Source: Bacteroidales bacterium (GTDB lineage: Bacteria; Bacteroidota; Bacteroidia; Bacteroidales; UBA7960). Taken from it: a DNA stretch of 7,246 bases. The position numbers and the translations under genes are program-made. The stretch covers positions 1 to 7,246 of the forward strand of contig SKNE01000281.1 in the NCBI GenBank assembly GCA_007120675.1, written 5' to 3'. The notes beneath the pieces were generated by a model. It ran no database searches and was not told the DNA's origin. It was given only the letters and a program-made list of their open reading frames with translations. Shown here piece by piece: positions 1 through 6,422 of the stretch (its first letter is position 1; each line of letters starts with the position of its first letter).

Positions 1-318
1 CAGGGGCGGCTTGACAAGTACAGCGGGAGCTTCACCAACTGGGGCATGCTGCTGCTGCACCACGTATATCCCTTCTACACGGTGGTGATCACCGGCCCTG
101 ATGCCCGTGAGCGTGCCGGGGAACTGAGCGCCCGCCACCTGCCCAACACCTTGCTGGCTTACTCGGACGCAGGCCAGGAACGCCCGGAACTTCCTCTCTT
201 CGCCGGGCGCTTCAAAGAGGGCAAGACAATGATCCATGTGTGCACCATGGGTCACTGCAAGGCCCCTGTGGAGACGGTGCAGGAGGCCCTTGTGCAGATG
301 GGGCACGGGGAGTGGTGA
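1..318 (+). CDS. C-terminal part of a YyaL/SPATA20-type (DUF255) thioredoxin-fold protein, 5' end outside the window
   Basis: The reading frame is open from base 1 and stops with TGA at 316-318, giving 105 visible residues; the ATG at 46 is probably internal. The tail has the look of the C-terminus of the YyaL/SPATA20 family: a hydrophobic strand (VVITGPDA), a segment reading LPLFAGRFKEGKT, and then VCTMGHCKAPVETVQEAL, which resembles the family's terminal Cys-rich segment (V-C-x(4-5)-C-x-x-P-V) before the last helix. Full-length members run to about 650-700 residues, with an N-terminal thioredoxin-like domain and an alpha/alpha-barrel resembling N-acylglucosamine 2-epimerases. Their function is poorly defined and a redox role is only inferred from the fold. 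The gene is convergent with the his operon, so a functional link to histidine synthesis is not implied. The family call rests on a short tail recognised by eye. Confidence 0.72.
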   Translation, partial: QGRLDKYSGSFTNWGMLLLHHVYPFYTVVITGPDARERAGELSARHLPNTLLAYSDAGQERPELPLFAGRFKEGKTMIHVCTMGHCKAPVETVQEALVQMGHGEW

Positions 319-334
319 TGGCTCAGCCCCCGTG
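304..334. terminator. Weak candidate bidirectional terminator hairpin at the convergent gene ends
   Basis: CACGGGG (304-310) and CCCCGTG (328-334) form a perfect 7-bp inverted repeat whose 17-base loop contains both stop codons, TGA of the plus-strand gene at 316-318 and TGA of hisIE at 323-325. The placement is right for a shared terminator, but neither side has a T-run, so an intrinsic terminator of the usual kind is not supported. Confidence 0.3.
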
Positions 335-967
335 GCGCGCCCGCAGCTCACTGACCACATCACGCAGTCGCAGCCCCTTGGCCAGGAGCAAAACCTCCAG
401 GTGATAGAGCAGGTCGGCTGCCTCTTCCACAAAACGTTGCTTGTCCTCATTTTCCGCCTCCAGTACCAGCTCCACCGCCTCTTCGCCCAGCTTTTTGGCG
501 ATGCGCTTGGGACCGGCAAGCAGCAGGCGGGCGGTATAGCTGCTGTCGGGATCGGACTTCCTCCTGCCGTCCAGCAAGGCCTCCAGCTCCATCAGGAAAT
601 GCAGGTCCCGGTCCCAGGACGCGGCTGGGGTGGTACCGGCCTGTCCCCCCGCGGGATCTGCATCGAAGCAGCTCTCTTCTCCCGTATGGCAGGCGGGCCC
701 GGCGGGATCCACCAGGAAGAGGAGGCTGTCCCCGTCGCAGTCGGTGCGGGCCTCCCGGAGGTGCATGAAATGCCCCGATGTCTCCCCTTTGGTCCACAGC
801 CGCCCCTTGCTGCGACTGTAAAAGCAGAGCTTTTTGCTCTCAAGGGTGCGCTGCAGCGCTTCCTCATTCATCCAGGCCTGCATGAGCACCGTCCCTTTGT
901 TTGCATCCTGCACGATGGCGGGAACCAGTCCGTCCCCTTTGCTGAAATCAATCCGTTGGATATCCAT
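323..967 (-). CDS. hisIE: Bifunctional phosphoribosyl-AMP cyclohydrolase / phosphoribosyl-ATP pyrophosphatase
   Basis: Cytosolic enzyme for steps two and three of histidine synthesis: the HisE part splits pyrophosphate from phosphoribosyl-ATP and the HisI part opens the adenine ring of phosphoribosyl-AMP. The protein has 214 residues, a normal length for the fusion. HisI spans about residues 1-105. It shows the Mg-binding cluster D76-C77-D78-x-D80 and the further Zn cysteines C93 and C100, plus the conserved FYSRSKGRLWTKGETSGH stretch (49-66). A short Ala/Gly-rich linker (about 103-117) leads to HisE (about 120-214), with the SYTARLL segment at 143-149, GEEAVEL at 161-167 and EEAADLLYH at 181-189, which carry the acidic metal ligands. 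The ATG at 967 follows an A-rich leader. It is the last gene of the operon, 97 bases after hisF, and ends 4 bases from the convergent plus-strand gene. All key residues seen are intact. Confidence 0.97.
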   Translation of the reverse strand: MDIQRIDFSKGDGLVPAIVQDANKGTVLMQAWMNEEALQRTLESKKLCFYSRSKGRLWTKGETSGHFMHLREARTDCDGDSLLFLVDPAGPACHTGEESCFDADPAGGQAGTTPAASWDRDLHFLMELEALLDGRRKSDPDSSYTARLLLAGPKRIAKKLGEEAVELVLEAENEDKQRFVEEAADLLYHLEVLLLAKGLRLRDVVSELRARHGG

Positions 968-985
968 GTGTATGCTTGTTGTGGT

Positions 986-1001
986 GGGGTGAGAACACCC
1001 C
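986..1001 (-). other. Perfect 6-bp stem-loop 18 bases upstream of hisIE
   Basis: In the hisF-hisIE spacer the minus strand reads GGGGTG-TTCT-CACCCC, a perfect 6-bp inverted repeat with a 4-base loop, ending 18 bases before the hisIE ATG. No T-run follows it, so it does not look like an intrinsic terminator. It could act as an RNA processing or stability element, or tune hisIE translation. Function is inferred only. Confidence 0.5.
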
Positions 1002-1041
1002 GGATCGTTCGTTTATTGCTGGCCCTGCCGCCGCCGGTCCC

Positions 1042-1055
1042 CGGCCTTTGGGCCG
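1042..1055 (-). other. Perfect 5-bp stem-loop just downstream of the hisF stop
   Basis: The plus strand reads CGGCC-TTTG-GGCCG, a perfect 5-bp inverted repeat with a 4-base loop, starting 9 bases after the hisF TAA in the direction of hisF transcription. The surrounding 40 bases are very GC-rich and could form larger alternative structures. There is no U-tract after it on the minus strand. It may protect the 3' end of an upstream mRNA segment or simply be GC-rich spacer; the evidence is the symmetry alone. Confidence 0.4.
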
Positions 1056-1064
1056 TGGCCGTCT

Positions 1065-1817
1065 TTAGCGGACGGGCACACCGTGGTCCTTGAGGAAGCT
1101 TTTGACCTCCTCTATGCTGTGGACCCCGTAGTGGAATATGCCGGCCGCCAGGGCGGCGTCGGCGCCGGTCCGGGTGAACACGTCGAGGAAGTGGCGTGGC
1201 TCGCCCGCCCCGCCGGAAGCGATCAGCGGGATGGGTACCAGCCGTGCAATCTCCCCGGTGATGTCCAGCGAAAACCCTTTCCGCGTCCCATCGGCCGTGA
1301 AGGAGGTGAGCAGGATCTCACCGGCGCCCCGCTCCCAGGCCTCCCTGGCCCAGCTTGTGGCCAGCCTGCCGGTGGGGCGTGTGCCTGCGTGACTGAGCAC
1401 CTGCCACTGTCCACCCTCCAGGCGGGCATCGATGGCCACCACCACGCATTGCCTGCCGAATGAGTCCGCCAGGCGGGTGATCAGCCCCGGCTCCACCAGG
1501 GCAGAACTGTTGACCGACACCTTGTCGGCCCCCGCCGAAAGCAGCCGCTCCACCTGTTGTTCGGAGGAGATCCCCCCGCCAACGGTGAAGGGGATGGATA
1601 CGGCCGCTGCCACCTCCTCCACCACCCGCAGGAAGGTGTTGCGCCCCTCCAGCGTGGCGGTGATGTCCAGCAGGCACAGCTCGTCGGCCCCGCGACTGGA
1701 ATATTGTCCGGCCAGGGCGACGGGATCGCCCGCATCCTGAAGGTTGCCGAAGGTGACCCCTTTCACCGTGCGTCCGTTCTTGATGTCGAGGCACGGTATG
1801 ATTCGTTTTGTCAGCAT
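1065..1817 (-). CDS. hisF: Imidazole glycerol phosphate synthase, cyclase subunit
   Basis: The (beta/alpha)8-barrel subunit of IGP synthase. It takes ammonia from the HisH glutaminase and converts PRFAR into imidazole glycerol phosphate and AICAR. The 250-residue length is normal. The catalytic pair D11 (in PCLDIKNGRTVKG) and D130 (in VVVAIDAR) is present, as are K19 and the residues of the ammonia gate at the barrel base by T. maritima numbering: R5, E46, K99 and E167. Phosphate-binding elements VGGGI (79-83) and ASGGAG (200-205) are seen, and D176 lies in ADGT. One oddity is that the usual D-R before this DGT is replaced by T174-A175. The ATG at 1817 follows a 30-base spacer after hisA. It should act as a heterodimer with HisH, encoded two genes upstream. 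Confidence 0.97.
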   Translation of the reverse strand: MLTKRIIPCLDIKNGRTVKGVTFGNLQDAGDPVALAGQYSSRGADELCLLDITATLEGRNTFLRVVEEVAAAVSIPFTVGGGISSEQQVERLLSAGADKVSVNSSALVEPGLITRLADSFGRQCVVVAIDARLEGGQWQVLSHAGTRPTGRLATSWAREAWERGAGEILLTSFTADGTRKGFSLDITGEIARLVPIPLIASGGAGEPRHFLDVFTRTGADAALAAGIFHYGVHSIEEVKSFLKDHGVPVR

Positions 1818-1847
1818 GGTATGTCAGTGATGTATGTTACTGGTGGT

Positions 1848-2576
1848 TCATTGATCTTCTTTGTTAAAGGCAGCGAGGTCTTCCAGGGAGATATTCCCTT
1901 CAAAGACCGCCTTGCCGGTGATGGCGGCAAACAGTCCGGCCCCCTTCATCCCGTGCAAATCGTTGAGGGAGGCCACGCCCCCCCCGCCGATGAAACGGAT
2001 TTCGGGGTAGCGCGCTGCAAAAGGCTGGTAAAAGGACGGGTCAACCCCCGTCATGGTCCCGTCGCGTCCGATGTCGGTGATGGACACATAGCGCCAGCCC
2101 CGCTGCCGGAGTCCCCCAATGGCCTGGTCGGCCGTCAGCCCCGTCTGCTGTTGCCAGCCCTTGATGGCCACCTTTCCCCGGTCCACATCCACCGAGGCGA
2201 TCAGTTTGTCCGCACCAAAGCGGCGAATGCACTCCGTTTGCCAGGATGGCCTGGTGAACAGCATGGTGCCGATATTCACCCTGATGGCCCCTGCATCCAG
2301 TGCTTTCGCCACATCCTCCAGTTGCCTGATACCGCCCCCGTAGTCGATCAGCAGCTCTGTGTGAGTGGCCAGCTGCTGCAGGATGGGCAAATTGGCCGGC
2401 TTTCCGTCGCGCGCACCGTCCAGGTCGACCAGGTGCAGGTGGGTCAGTCCGGCGTCCTCCACGGCCTTCGCCATTTGCAGGGGGCTGTGCGTGTATTGTT
2501 GCTGCTGGTCAAACTGCCCTTTCAGGAGGCGGACGCAGCTTCCGTTGATGAGGTCGATGGCGGGTATGGCAATCAT
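1848..2576 (-). CDS. hisA: ProFAR isomerase (phosphoribosylformimino-5-aminoimidazole carboxamide ribotide isomerase)
   Basis: Cytosolic (beta/alpha)8-barrel enzyme for step four, the Amadori rearrangement of ProFAR to PRFAR, the substrate of HisF. The 242 residues match the family. The catalytic aspartates are D8 (AIDLINGSCVRLLKG) and D130 (SVDVD). The half-barrel repeats of the family are visible: LVDLDGA (49-55), the phosphate loops YGGGI (79-83) and IGGGGV (196-201), and TDIGRDGTMTG (167-177). Its ATG overlaps the hisH TGA by 4 bases (ATGA on the minus strand), which points to coupled translation with hisH. A 30-base spacer separates it from hisF. It is distinguished from its paralogue HisF by the AIDLING start and by TDIGRDGT. 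Confidence 0.97.
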   Translation of the reverse strand: MIAIPAIDLINGSCVRLLKGQFDQQQQYTHSPLQMAKAVEDAGLTHLHLVDLDGARDGKPANLPILQQLATHTELLIDYGGGIRQLEDVAKALDAGAIRVNIGTMLFTRPSWQTECIRRFGADKLIASVDVDRGKVAIKGWQQQTGLTADQAIGGLRQRGWRYVSITDIGRDGTMTGVDPSFYQPFAARYPEIRFIGGGGVASLNDLHGMKGAGLFAAITGKAVFEGNISLEDLAAFNKEDQ

Positions 2577-3160
2577 AGTTCAAGAAATCGTTGAAGGATC
2601 CTCATTCCGGCCGCTCCACTCTTTTCCGGGTGGAACTGCAGGCCATAAAAGTTTTTGTGGGCGGCGGCGGCGGCAAACGGCCCTTCGTAGTCGCAGTGCG
2701 CGATGGTGCTCCCGTTTTCGGGCATGTAGTAGCTGTGGACAAAGTAGACGTGGCTGCCCTCCTCGACCCCGTCAAACAGGGGTGTCTTGAGGTTGTAGAT
2801 GCGGTTCCACCCCATGTGGGGCACCTTGCTTCTGCCGTTGAACAGCTTGATGCTTCCCGGGAAAAGGCCCAGGCCCTGCATTGCCCCCTCTTCCGAATAG
2901 CCTGCCATCAGCTGCATTCCCAGGCATATGCCAAGCACGGGCCGGTGGAAGGCCCTGATGGCTTCATCCATGCCGGTGGACTGCAGCTGCTCCATGGCTG
3001 GCCTGGCGTGTCCAACCCCCGGAAAGATCAGCTTGTCGAGATGGGTCAGCTCCGCCGGACCGGATACCAGGCGGGCATTCTGACCCAGGCGGGCCAGGGC
3101 GTTGACTACCGAGGCGATATTTCCTGCCTTGTAAGCCACGATGCCAATTTGCTGTGTCAT
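2573..3160 (-). CDS. hisH: Imidazole glycerol phosphate synthase, glutamine amidotransferase subunit
   Basis: Class I glutamine amidotransferase that hydrolyses glutamine and feeds ammonia into the HisF barrel. The protein has 195 residues, normal for HisH. The catalytic triad is complete: nucleophile C79 in LGICLGMQ, and H177 and E179 in QFHPEKSG. The oxyanion strand PGVG (47-50), PHMGWN (114-119) and YFVHSYY (139-145) are typical of HisH rather than other amidotransferases. The N-terminus reads IGIVAYKAGNIASV where many members have IVDYGAGN; the A-G-N core is kept. The ATG at 3160 has an A-rich leader (seven As, then CCTTAACAA) instead of a Shine-Dalgarno site, as expected in Bacteroidota. 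It follows an unusually long 161-base spacer and overlaps hisA by 4 bases. Confidence 0.96.
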   Translation of the reverse strand: MTQQIGIVAYKAGNIASVVNALARLGQNARLVSGPAELTHLDKLIFPGVGHARPAMEQLQSTGMDEAIRAFHRPVLGICLGMQLMAGYSEEGAMQGLGLFPGSIKLFNGRSKVPHMGWNRIYNLKTPLFDGVEEGSHVYFVHSYYMPENGSTIAHCDYEGPFAAAAAHKNFYGLQFHPEKSGAAGMRILQRFLEL

Positions 3161-3321
3161 TTGTTAAGGTTTTTTTGATGGTTTATTCGCTGCGGTCCGA
3201 TGCGGCCAATCGCCCCCGCGGCTTGCCTTTACTGAGGCCCGCCGGTGTTGCGGTCCGCTGCGGTCAGACGCCGCGGTCTGCCGTTCGTGCGCCCCGCCGC
3301 CACATTTTTCCCCGCGGCCGG
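3161..3321. other. 161-base GC-rich spacer between hisCB and hisH with repeated GCGGTC words
   Basis: This is the longest spacer in the operon; two other junctions overlap by 4 bases. No coding sequence is convincing. On the plus strand the word GCGGTC occurs at 3192, 3250, 3260 and 3273, and the palindrome CCGCGG at 3216, 3271 and 3312. An inverted repeat CAGAC/GTCTG (3265-3269 and 3276-3280) flanks one CCGCGG. The 30 bases next to hisH switch to A-rich on the minus strand, serving as its translation leader. No clear Bacteroidota promoter (TTTG with TAnnTTTG) or terminator with a T-run was seen. Confidence 0.55.
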
Positions 3322-5109
3322 TCAGAACATCCCCTTGGTGGAGGGCAGTATGCCGCTTTGGTTGCGTTGCAGGGCCATCCGAAGCGCCCTGGCAAAGGCT
3401 TTGAAAACGGCTTCTATCTTGTGGTGGTCATCGTCGCCGCTTGCCTGGACGTGGATGTTGCAGCGTGCCGAGGCCGCCAGCGAACCGAAGAAGTGCCGGA
3501 ACAGGCTGGCGGGGATCCCGCCGATCTGCGGTGCGTTGAACGGGCAGTCCCACTCCAGGTGACTCCTGCCCCCCAGGTCGATGAGCACCATGGCCCGGCT
3601 GTCGTCCATGGGCAGGGCGAACCCGTACCGTTCCAGTCCCCTTTTGTCGCCCAGGGCCTCCAGCAAAGCCGAGCCCAGGGTGATGGCCGTATCCTCAATG
3701 GTGTGGTGCGGATCGGTGTGAAGGTCCCCTTCCGTGATCACCTCCAGGTCGACCGCACCATGCCTGGCGATCTGCTCCAGCATATGGTCGAAAAAGCCAA
3801 TTCCCGTGGAGATGTTGCTGTATGCGGCGCCATCCAGGTTGATATGCACCACCACCGATGTCTCCAGGCTGCTTCGGCTGGCTGTGTGCCTGCGCGGTGG
3901 GACATCCGCCTGCCCCTGGCTTTTTGCCGCCGGCAACTGCGCCTCGCCGGGGCTGCTCTCCGTTTGTCCAACCCCCGCAAAACGTCCCTCGCTGGGGTCG
4001 CTCTCCCGAGCCCTTGCCGGCCGATTCTCCGCTTCCGGCGTGCCTGGCTCCCCATACCGCCTCCAGGCATCCAGCAGCCGCTGGTTCTCCTCAGCCGTTC
4101 CCACCGTGATGCGCAGGCACCCGTCGCACCCCGACCGGCCGTGGCGAAGCCTGACAACCAGTCCGTGCGACACCAGGTGGCGGTACAGGCCAGGCCCGTC
4201 GGTGGTTTTTACCAGCAAGAAGTTGGCTTCCGAAGGGTAGACCTCCTCCACCAGCGGCATGTCGTTGAGTGCCGTCACCAGCTGCCGGCGCAGGTGTCGG
4301 ATGCGCTCAGTGCTGAGCCGGAATTCCGCATGGCTGTTGAGGGCCTCCACGGCCAGCTCCGCGCTGGAGGTGGACAGGTTATAGGGGCAGCGCACCTTTT
4401 CCATCACTGCCAGGATCTGTTCCGAAGCGTAGGCTATGCCGACACGGGCCCCGGCCAGTCCGAACGCCTTGGAAAAGGTCTGCAGCACCACCAGTCCGGG
4501 GTATTGGTCCAGCAACGGCAGCACGCTCTTCTGGGGACAAAAGTCTATGTACGCCTCATCCACAATGACCAGTCCGTCGAACCCCTCCAGCAGGCGGATG
4601 ATGGTTTGCTCATCCTGCAGGTTGCCCGACGGGTTGTTGGGGTGACAGACGAAGAGCATCCGCGTTTTGCTGCCACAGCGGGCCAGCGCCTGCGCCGCAT
4701 CGATCCTGAACCGCTCGTCCAGCGGCACCTCCACCACACCCAGGTTGTTGGCCTGTGCCCTGTTGCTGTACATGCTGAAGACGGGCGGAAAGACCATGAT
4801 CTCGTCCTCCCCGTGCTGCGCAAAACAGCGCATGAGCAGGTCGATGATCTCGTCGCTGCCGTTGCCGGTGAAGATCCGGCCGGCCGGCACCCCCTTGATG
4901 GCGGCAAGCCGCTCTTTCAGCCGCTGCGTGTGGGACTGCGGGTACCTGTTGATTCCCGCCGGCAGCCTGTGCAAGCTGTAGGGGAGCTCGTTGGCGTCCA
5001 TGAAGGTGATGTGGTCCCTCTCGCCCGGGAATTCATCCCGTGCCGAGCTGTAGGGGCTCATCCTGAGAATGTGCTCCGGCACAAAACAGGTCTTGTCTGA
5101 TGGCGTCAT
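3322..5109 (-). CDS. hisCB: Fused histidinol-phosphate aminotransferase (HisC) / imidazoleglycerol-phosphate dehydratase (HisB)
   Basis: One uninterrupted 595-residue frame encodes two complete enzymes. Residues 1-352 are HisC, a fold-type I PLP aminotransferase: TGNGSDE (81-87), HPNNPSGN (156-163), DEAYIDF with D184 and Y187, PLP lysine K214 in TFSKAFGLAG, R222, and R333 in RITVGT. Residues 353-404 are a Pro/Ser/Glu/Arg-rich linker with no homology I recognise. Residues 405-595 are HisB dehydratase: an R-x-S-x-E-T start (412-417), GIGFFDHMLEQIARHG (436-451), the metal site HTDPHHTIEDTA (464-475), DDSRA (502-506), DDDHHKIEA (559-567) and the terminal PSTKG (589-593). Both halves have all key residues visible, so both activities are expected: HisB makes imidazole-acetol phosphate and HisC transaminates it. 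No HAD histidinol-phosphatase domain is present. The ATG at 5109 overlaps the hisD TGA by 4 bases. Confidence 0.95.
   Translation of the reverse strand: MTPSDKTCFVPEHILRMSPYSSARDEFPGERDHITFMDANELPYSLHRLPAGINRYPQSHTQRLKERLAAIKGVPAGRIFTGNGSDEIIDLLMRCFAQHGEDEIMVFPPVFSMYSNRAQANNLGVVEVPLDERFRIDAAQALARCGSKTRMLFVCHPNNPSGNLQDEQTIIRLLEGFDGLVIVDEAYIDFCPQKSVLPLLDQYPGLVVLQTFSKAFGLAGARVGIAYASEQILAVMEKVRCPYNLSTSSAELAVEALNSHAEFRLSTERIRHLRRQLVTALNDMPLVEEVYPSEANFLLVKTTDGPGLYRHLVSHGLVVRLRHGRSGCDGCLRITVGTAEENQRLLDAWRRYGEPGTPEAENRPARARESDPSEGRFAGVGQTESSPGEAQLPAAKSQGQADVPPRRHTASRSSLETSVVVHINLDGAAYSNISTGIGFFDHMLEQIARHGAVDLEVITEGDLHTDPHHTIEDTAITLGSALLEALGDKRGLERYGFALPMDDSRAMVLIDLGGRSHLEWDCPFNAPQIGGIPASLFRHFFGSLAASARCNIHVQASGDDDHHKIEAVFKAFARALRMALQRNQSGILPSTKGMF
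3942..4007 (-). repeat. Degenerate 45-base-period repeat in the HisC-HisB linker
   Basis: Within the linker, plus-strand bases 3942-3962 and 3987-4007 match at 17 of 21 positions, with an offset of 45 bases, exactly 15 codons. In the protein this gives ESDPSEG at 369-375 and ESSPGEA at 384-390. The in-frame period suggests the linker grew by an internal duplication that then diverged. Similarity does not clearly extend beyond these blocks. Confidence 0.5.
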
Positions 5110-6422
5110 TGTTTACCGGGTTTATCTGTGTTTACGGTTTTGGCCAGGCGTTGTAACACCGCCTGTGCGTGTCCCTCCAGCTGCTCAGCCCTTGCCAGTC
5201 CCACGATGGCGGGTCCCAGCGCGATCAGTCCCTCGCGCGCTATCTCCTGGAAGGTGATGCTCTTCATGAAGCTGGCGGTGGTGATGCCGCTCCAGCCCCT
5301 GGTGGCACCCCCCGTGGGGAGGGTATGGTTGGTGCCGCTGGCGTAATCGCCGGCCGACTCTGGGGTGTGGTGGCCCAGGAAGACGGAGCCGGCGTTGGTA
5401 ACCCGTTCGGCCATGCTGCCGGCCTCCCTGACGGCAAGGACCAGGTGCTCCGGTCCGTAATGCCGGCTGATCTCCAGGGCCTGCTCCATGTCCCGCACGC
5501 GAATGGCCAGTCCGTGCTCCAGTGCCCTCCTGGCTGTGTCTCTCCGCGGTAGGGCCTCCAGCTGGGTGCGGAGCGCTTCGAGGCTTTTTTCGATCACCGG
5601 CATGCTGTCGGAGAGGAGGATCACCTGGCTGTCGGGTCCGTGCTCAGCCTGCGAGAGCAGGTCTGCGGCAACGAAGGCGGGAGAGGCGCTGCTGTCGGCG
5701 ATCACCATCAGCTCAGAGGGACCGGCTGGCATGTCGATGGCCAGTCCACGCGCGGCCAGCTGCATCTTGGCCGCGGTGACCCACGCGTTGCCCGGTCCAA
5801 AGACCTTGTCCACCCTGGGGATGCTTTCGGTCCCCAGGGCCATGGCGGCGATCGCCTGTGCGCCCCCCACCTGGAAGACGCGGATGTTGAACAGTCCAAA
5901 CGCATGCAAGAGCTCCGGCGGGGCGCCCGGTGGGGTGCAGGCGATGATCTGGCTGCAGCCTGCCAGGGTGGCTGGGATGGCTGTCATCAGGACGGTGGAG
6001 AGCAGGGGGGCACTTCCGCCGGGAATGTAGAGTCCCACACGCTCGATGGCCAGGTAGCGGATGCTGCACTTCACCCCCGGCATGGTCTCCACGCTCACGT
6101 CATCGGGCAGCTGGGCTTCATGGAAGCGGCGGATATTGGAGGCTGCCGTGCTGATGGCCCCCTTCAGGTCGTTCCCCACCGCCTCGCCGGCCTTGCGCAG
6201 AACGTCCGGGGGAACCTCCAGCTGGTCCGGCGCCACCCCGTCCAGTTCCAGGCTAAGCCTGCGCAAAGCCACATCCCCCTCATCCGCCACCTCCCGGATG
6301 ATGGTTCGCACCCTTTGCTCCATCCCCTCGTCGCCGGCACCGGGACGGCGTAAAATACGGTCGTAATCGCCGGCAGCCAGTTCCGGCAGCACAGGCATTA
6401 TTGCTTTGTCTTTGGATTGCAT
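5106..6422 (-). CDS. hisD: Histidinol dehydrogenase
   Basis: Zn-dependent, NAD-linked enzyme for the last two oxidations, L-histidinol to histidinal to histidine. With the ATG at 6422 the protein has 438 residues. All catalytic and Zn residues sit one position before their E. coli numbers: Q258 and H261 (in SQAEHGPDSQ), E325 and H326 (YGPEHL), D359 (GDYASGTNH) and H418 (EGHAQA). The nucleotide-site segments GLYIPGGSAPLLSTV and VFGPGNAWVTAAK and the IDMPAGPSE segment are intact. The frame also allows a GTG start at 6464 (14 residues longer) and an ATG at 6398 (8 shorter). I chose 6422 because it restores the family register and has an A-rich leader (ACAAACCG directly before ATG). It follows hisG after 72 bases and its TGA overlaps the hisCB ATG. 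Confidence 0.96.
   Translation of the reverse strand: MQSKDKAIMPVLPELAAGDYDRILRRPGAGDEGMEQRVRTIIREVADEGDVALRRLSLELDGVAPDQLEVPPDVLRKAGEAVGNDLKGAISTAASNIRRFHEAQLPDDVSVETMPGVKCSIRYLAIERVGLYIPGGSAPLLSTVLMTAIPATLAGCSQIIACTPPGAPPELLHAFGLFNIRVFQVGGAQAIAAMALGTESIPRVDKVFGPGNAWVTAAKMQLAARGLAIDMPAGPSELMVIADSSASPAFVAADLLSQAEHGPDSQVILLSDSMPVIEKSLEALRTQLEALPRRDTARRALEHGLAIRVRDMEQALEISRHYGPEHLVLAVREAGSMAERVTNAGSVFLGHHTPESAGDYASGTNHTLPTGGATRGWSGITTASFMKSITFQEIAREGLIALGPAIVGLARAEQLEGHAQAVLQRLAKTVNTDKPGKQ

Noticed and set aside
236..1093. A 285-codon plus-strand open frame over hisIE
   Set aside because: It starts inside the DUF255 tail in another frame, runs opposite hisIE, and has no domain signature.
1557..2594. 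A 345-codon plus-strand open frame over hisF and hisA
   Set aside because: It lies opposite two well-conserved genes and crosses their spacer; the translation resembles no family.
3322..3897. hisB as a separate gene from hisC
   Set aside because: No stop codon separates the halves and there is no in-frame ATG in the linker; the only plausible internal starts are GTGs that cut into the HisB domain.
3898..4053. Fusion as an artefact of a sequencing frameshift
   Set aside because: A single indel could in principle hide a stop, but the linker is over 50 codons, open in frame, and carries a codon-multiple repeat, which fits a real coding linker better. Read evidence would settle it.
3154..5100. 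A 648-codon plus-strand open frame antisense to hisCB
   Set aside because: Its translation has no recognisable motifs and is rich in shadow-like Arg, Gln, Val and His. Long antisense frames are expected opposite GC-rich genes, and the minus strand has two complete enzymes here.
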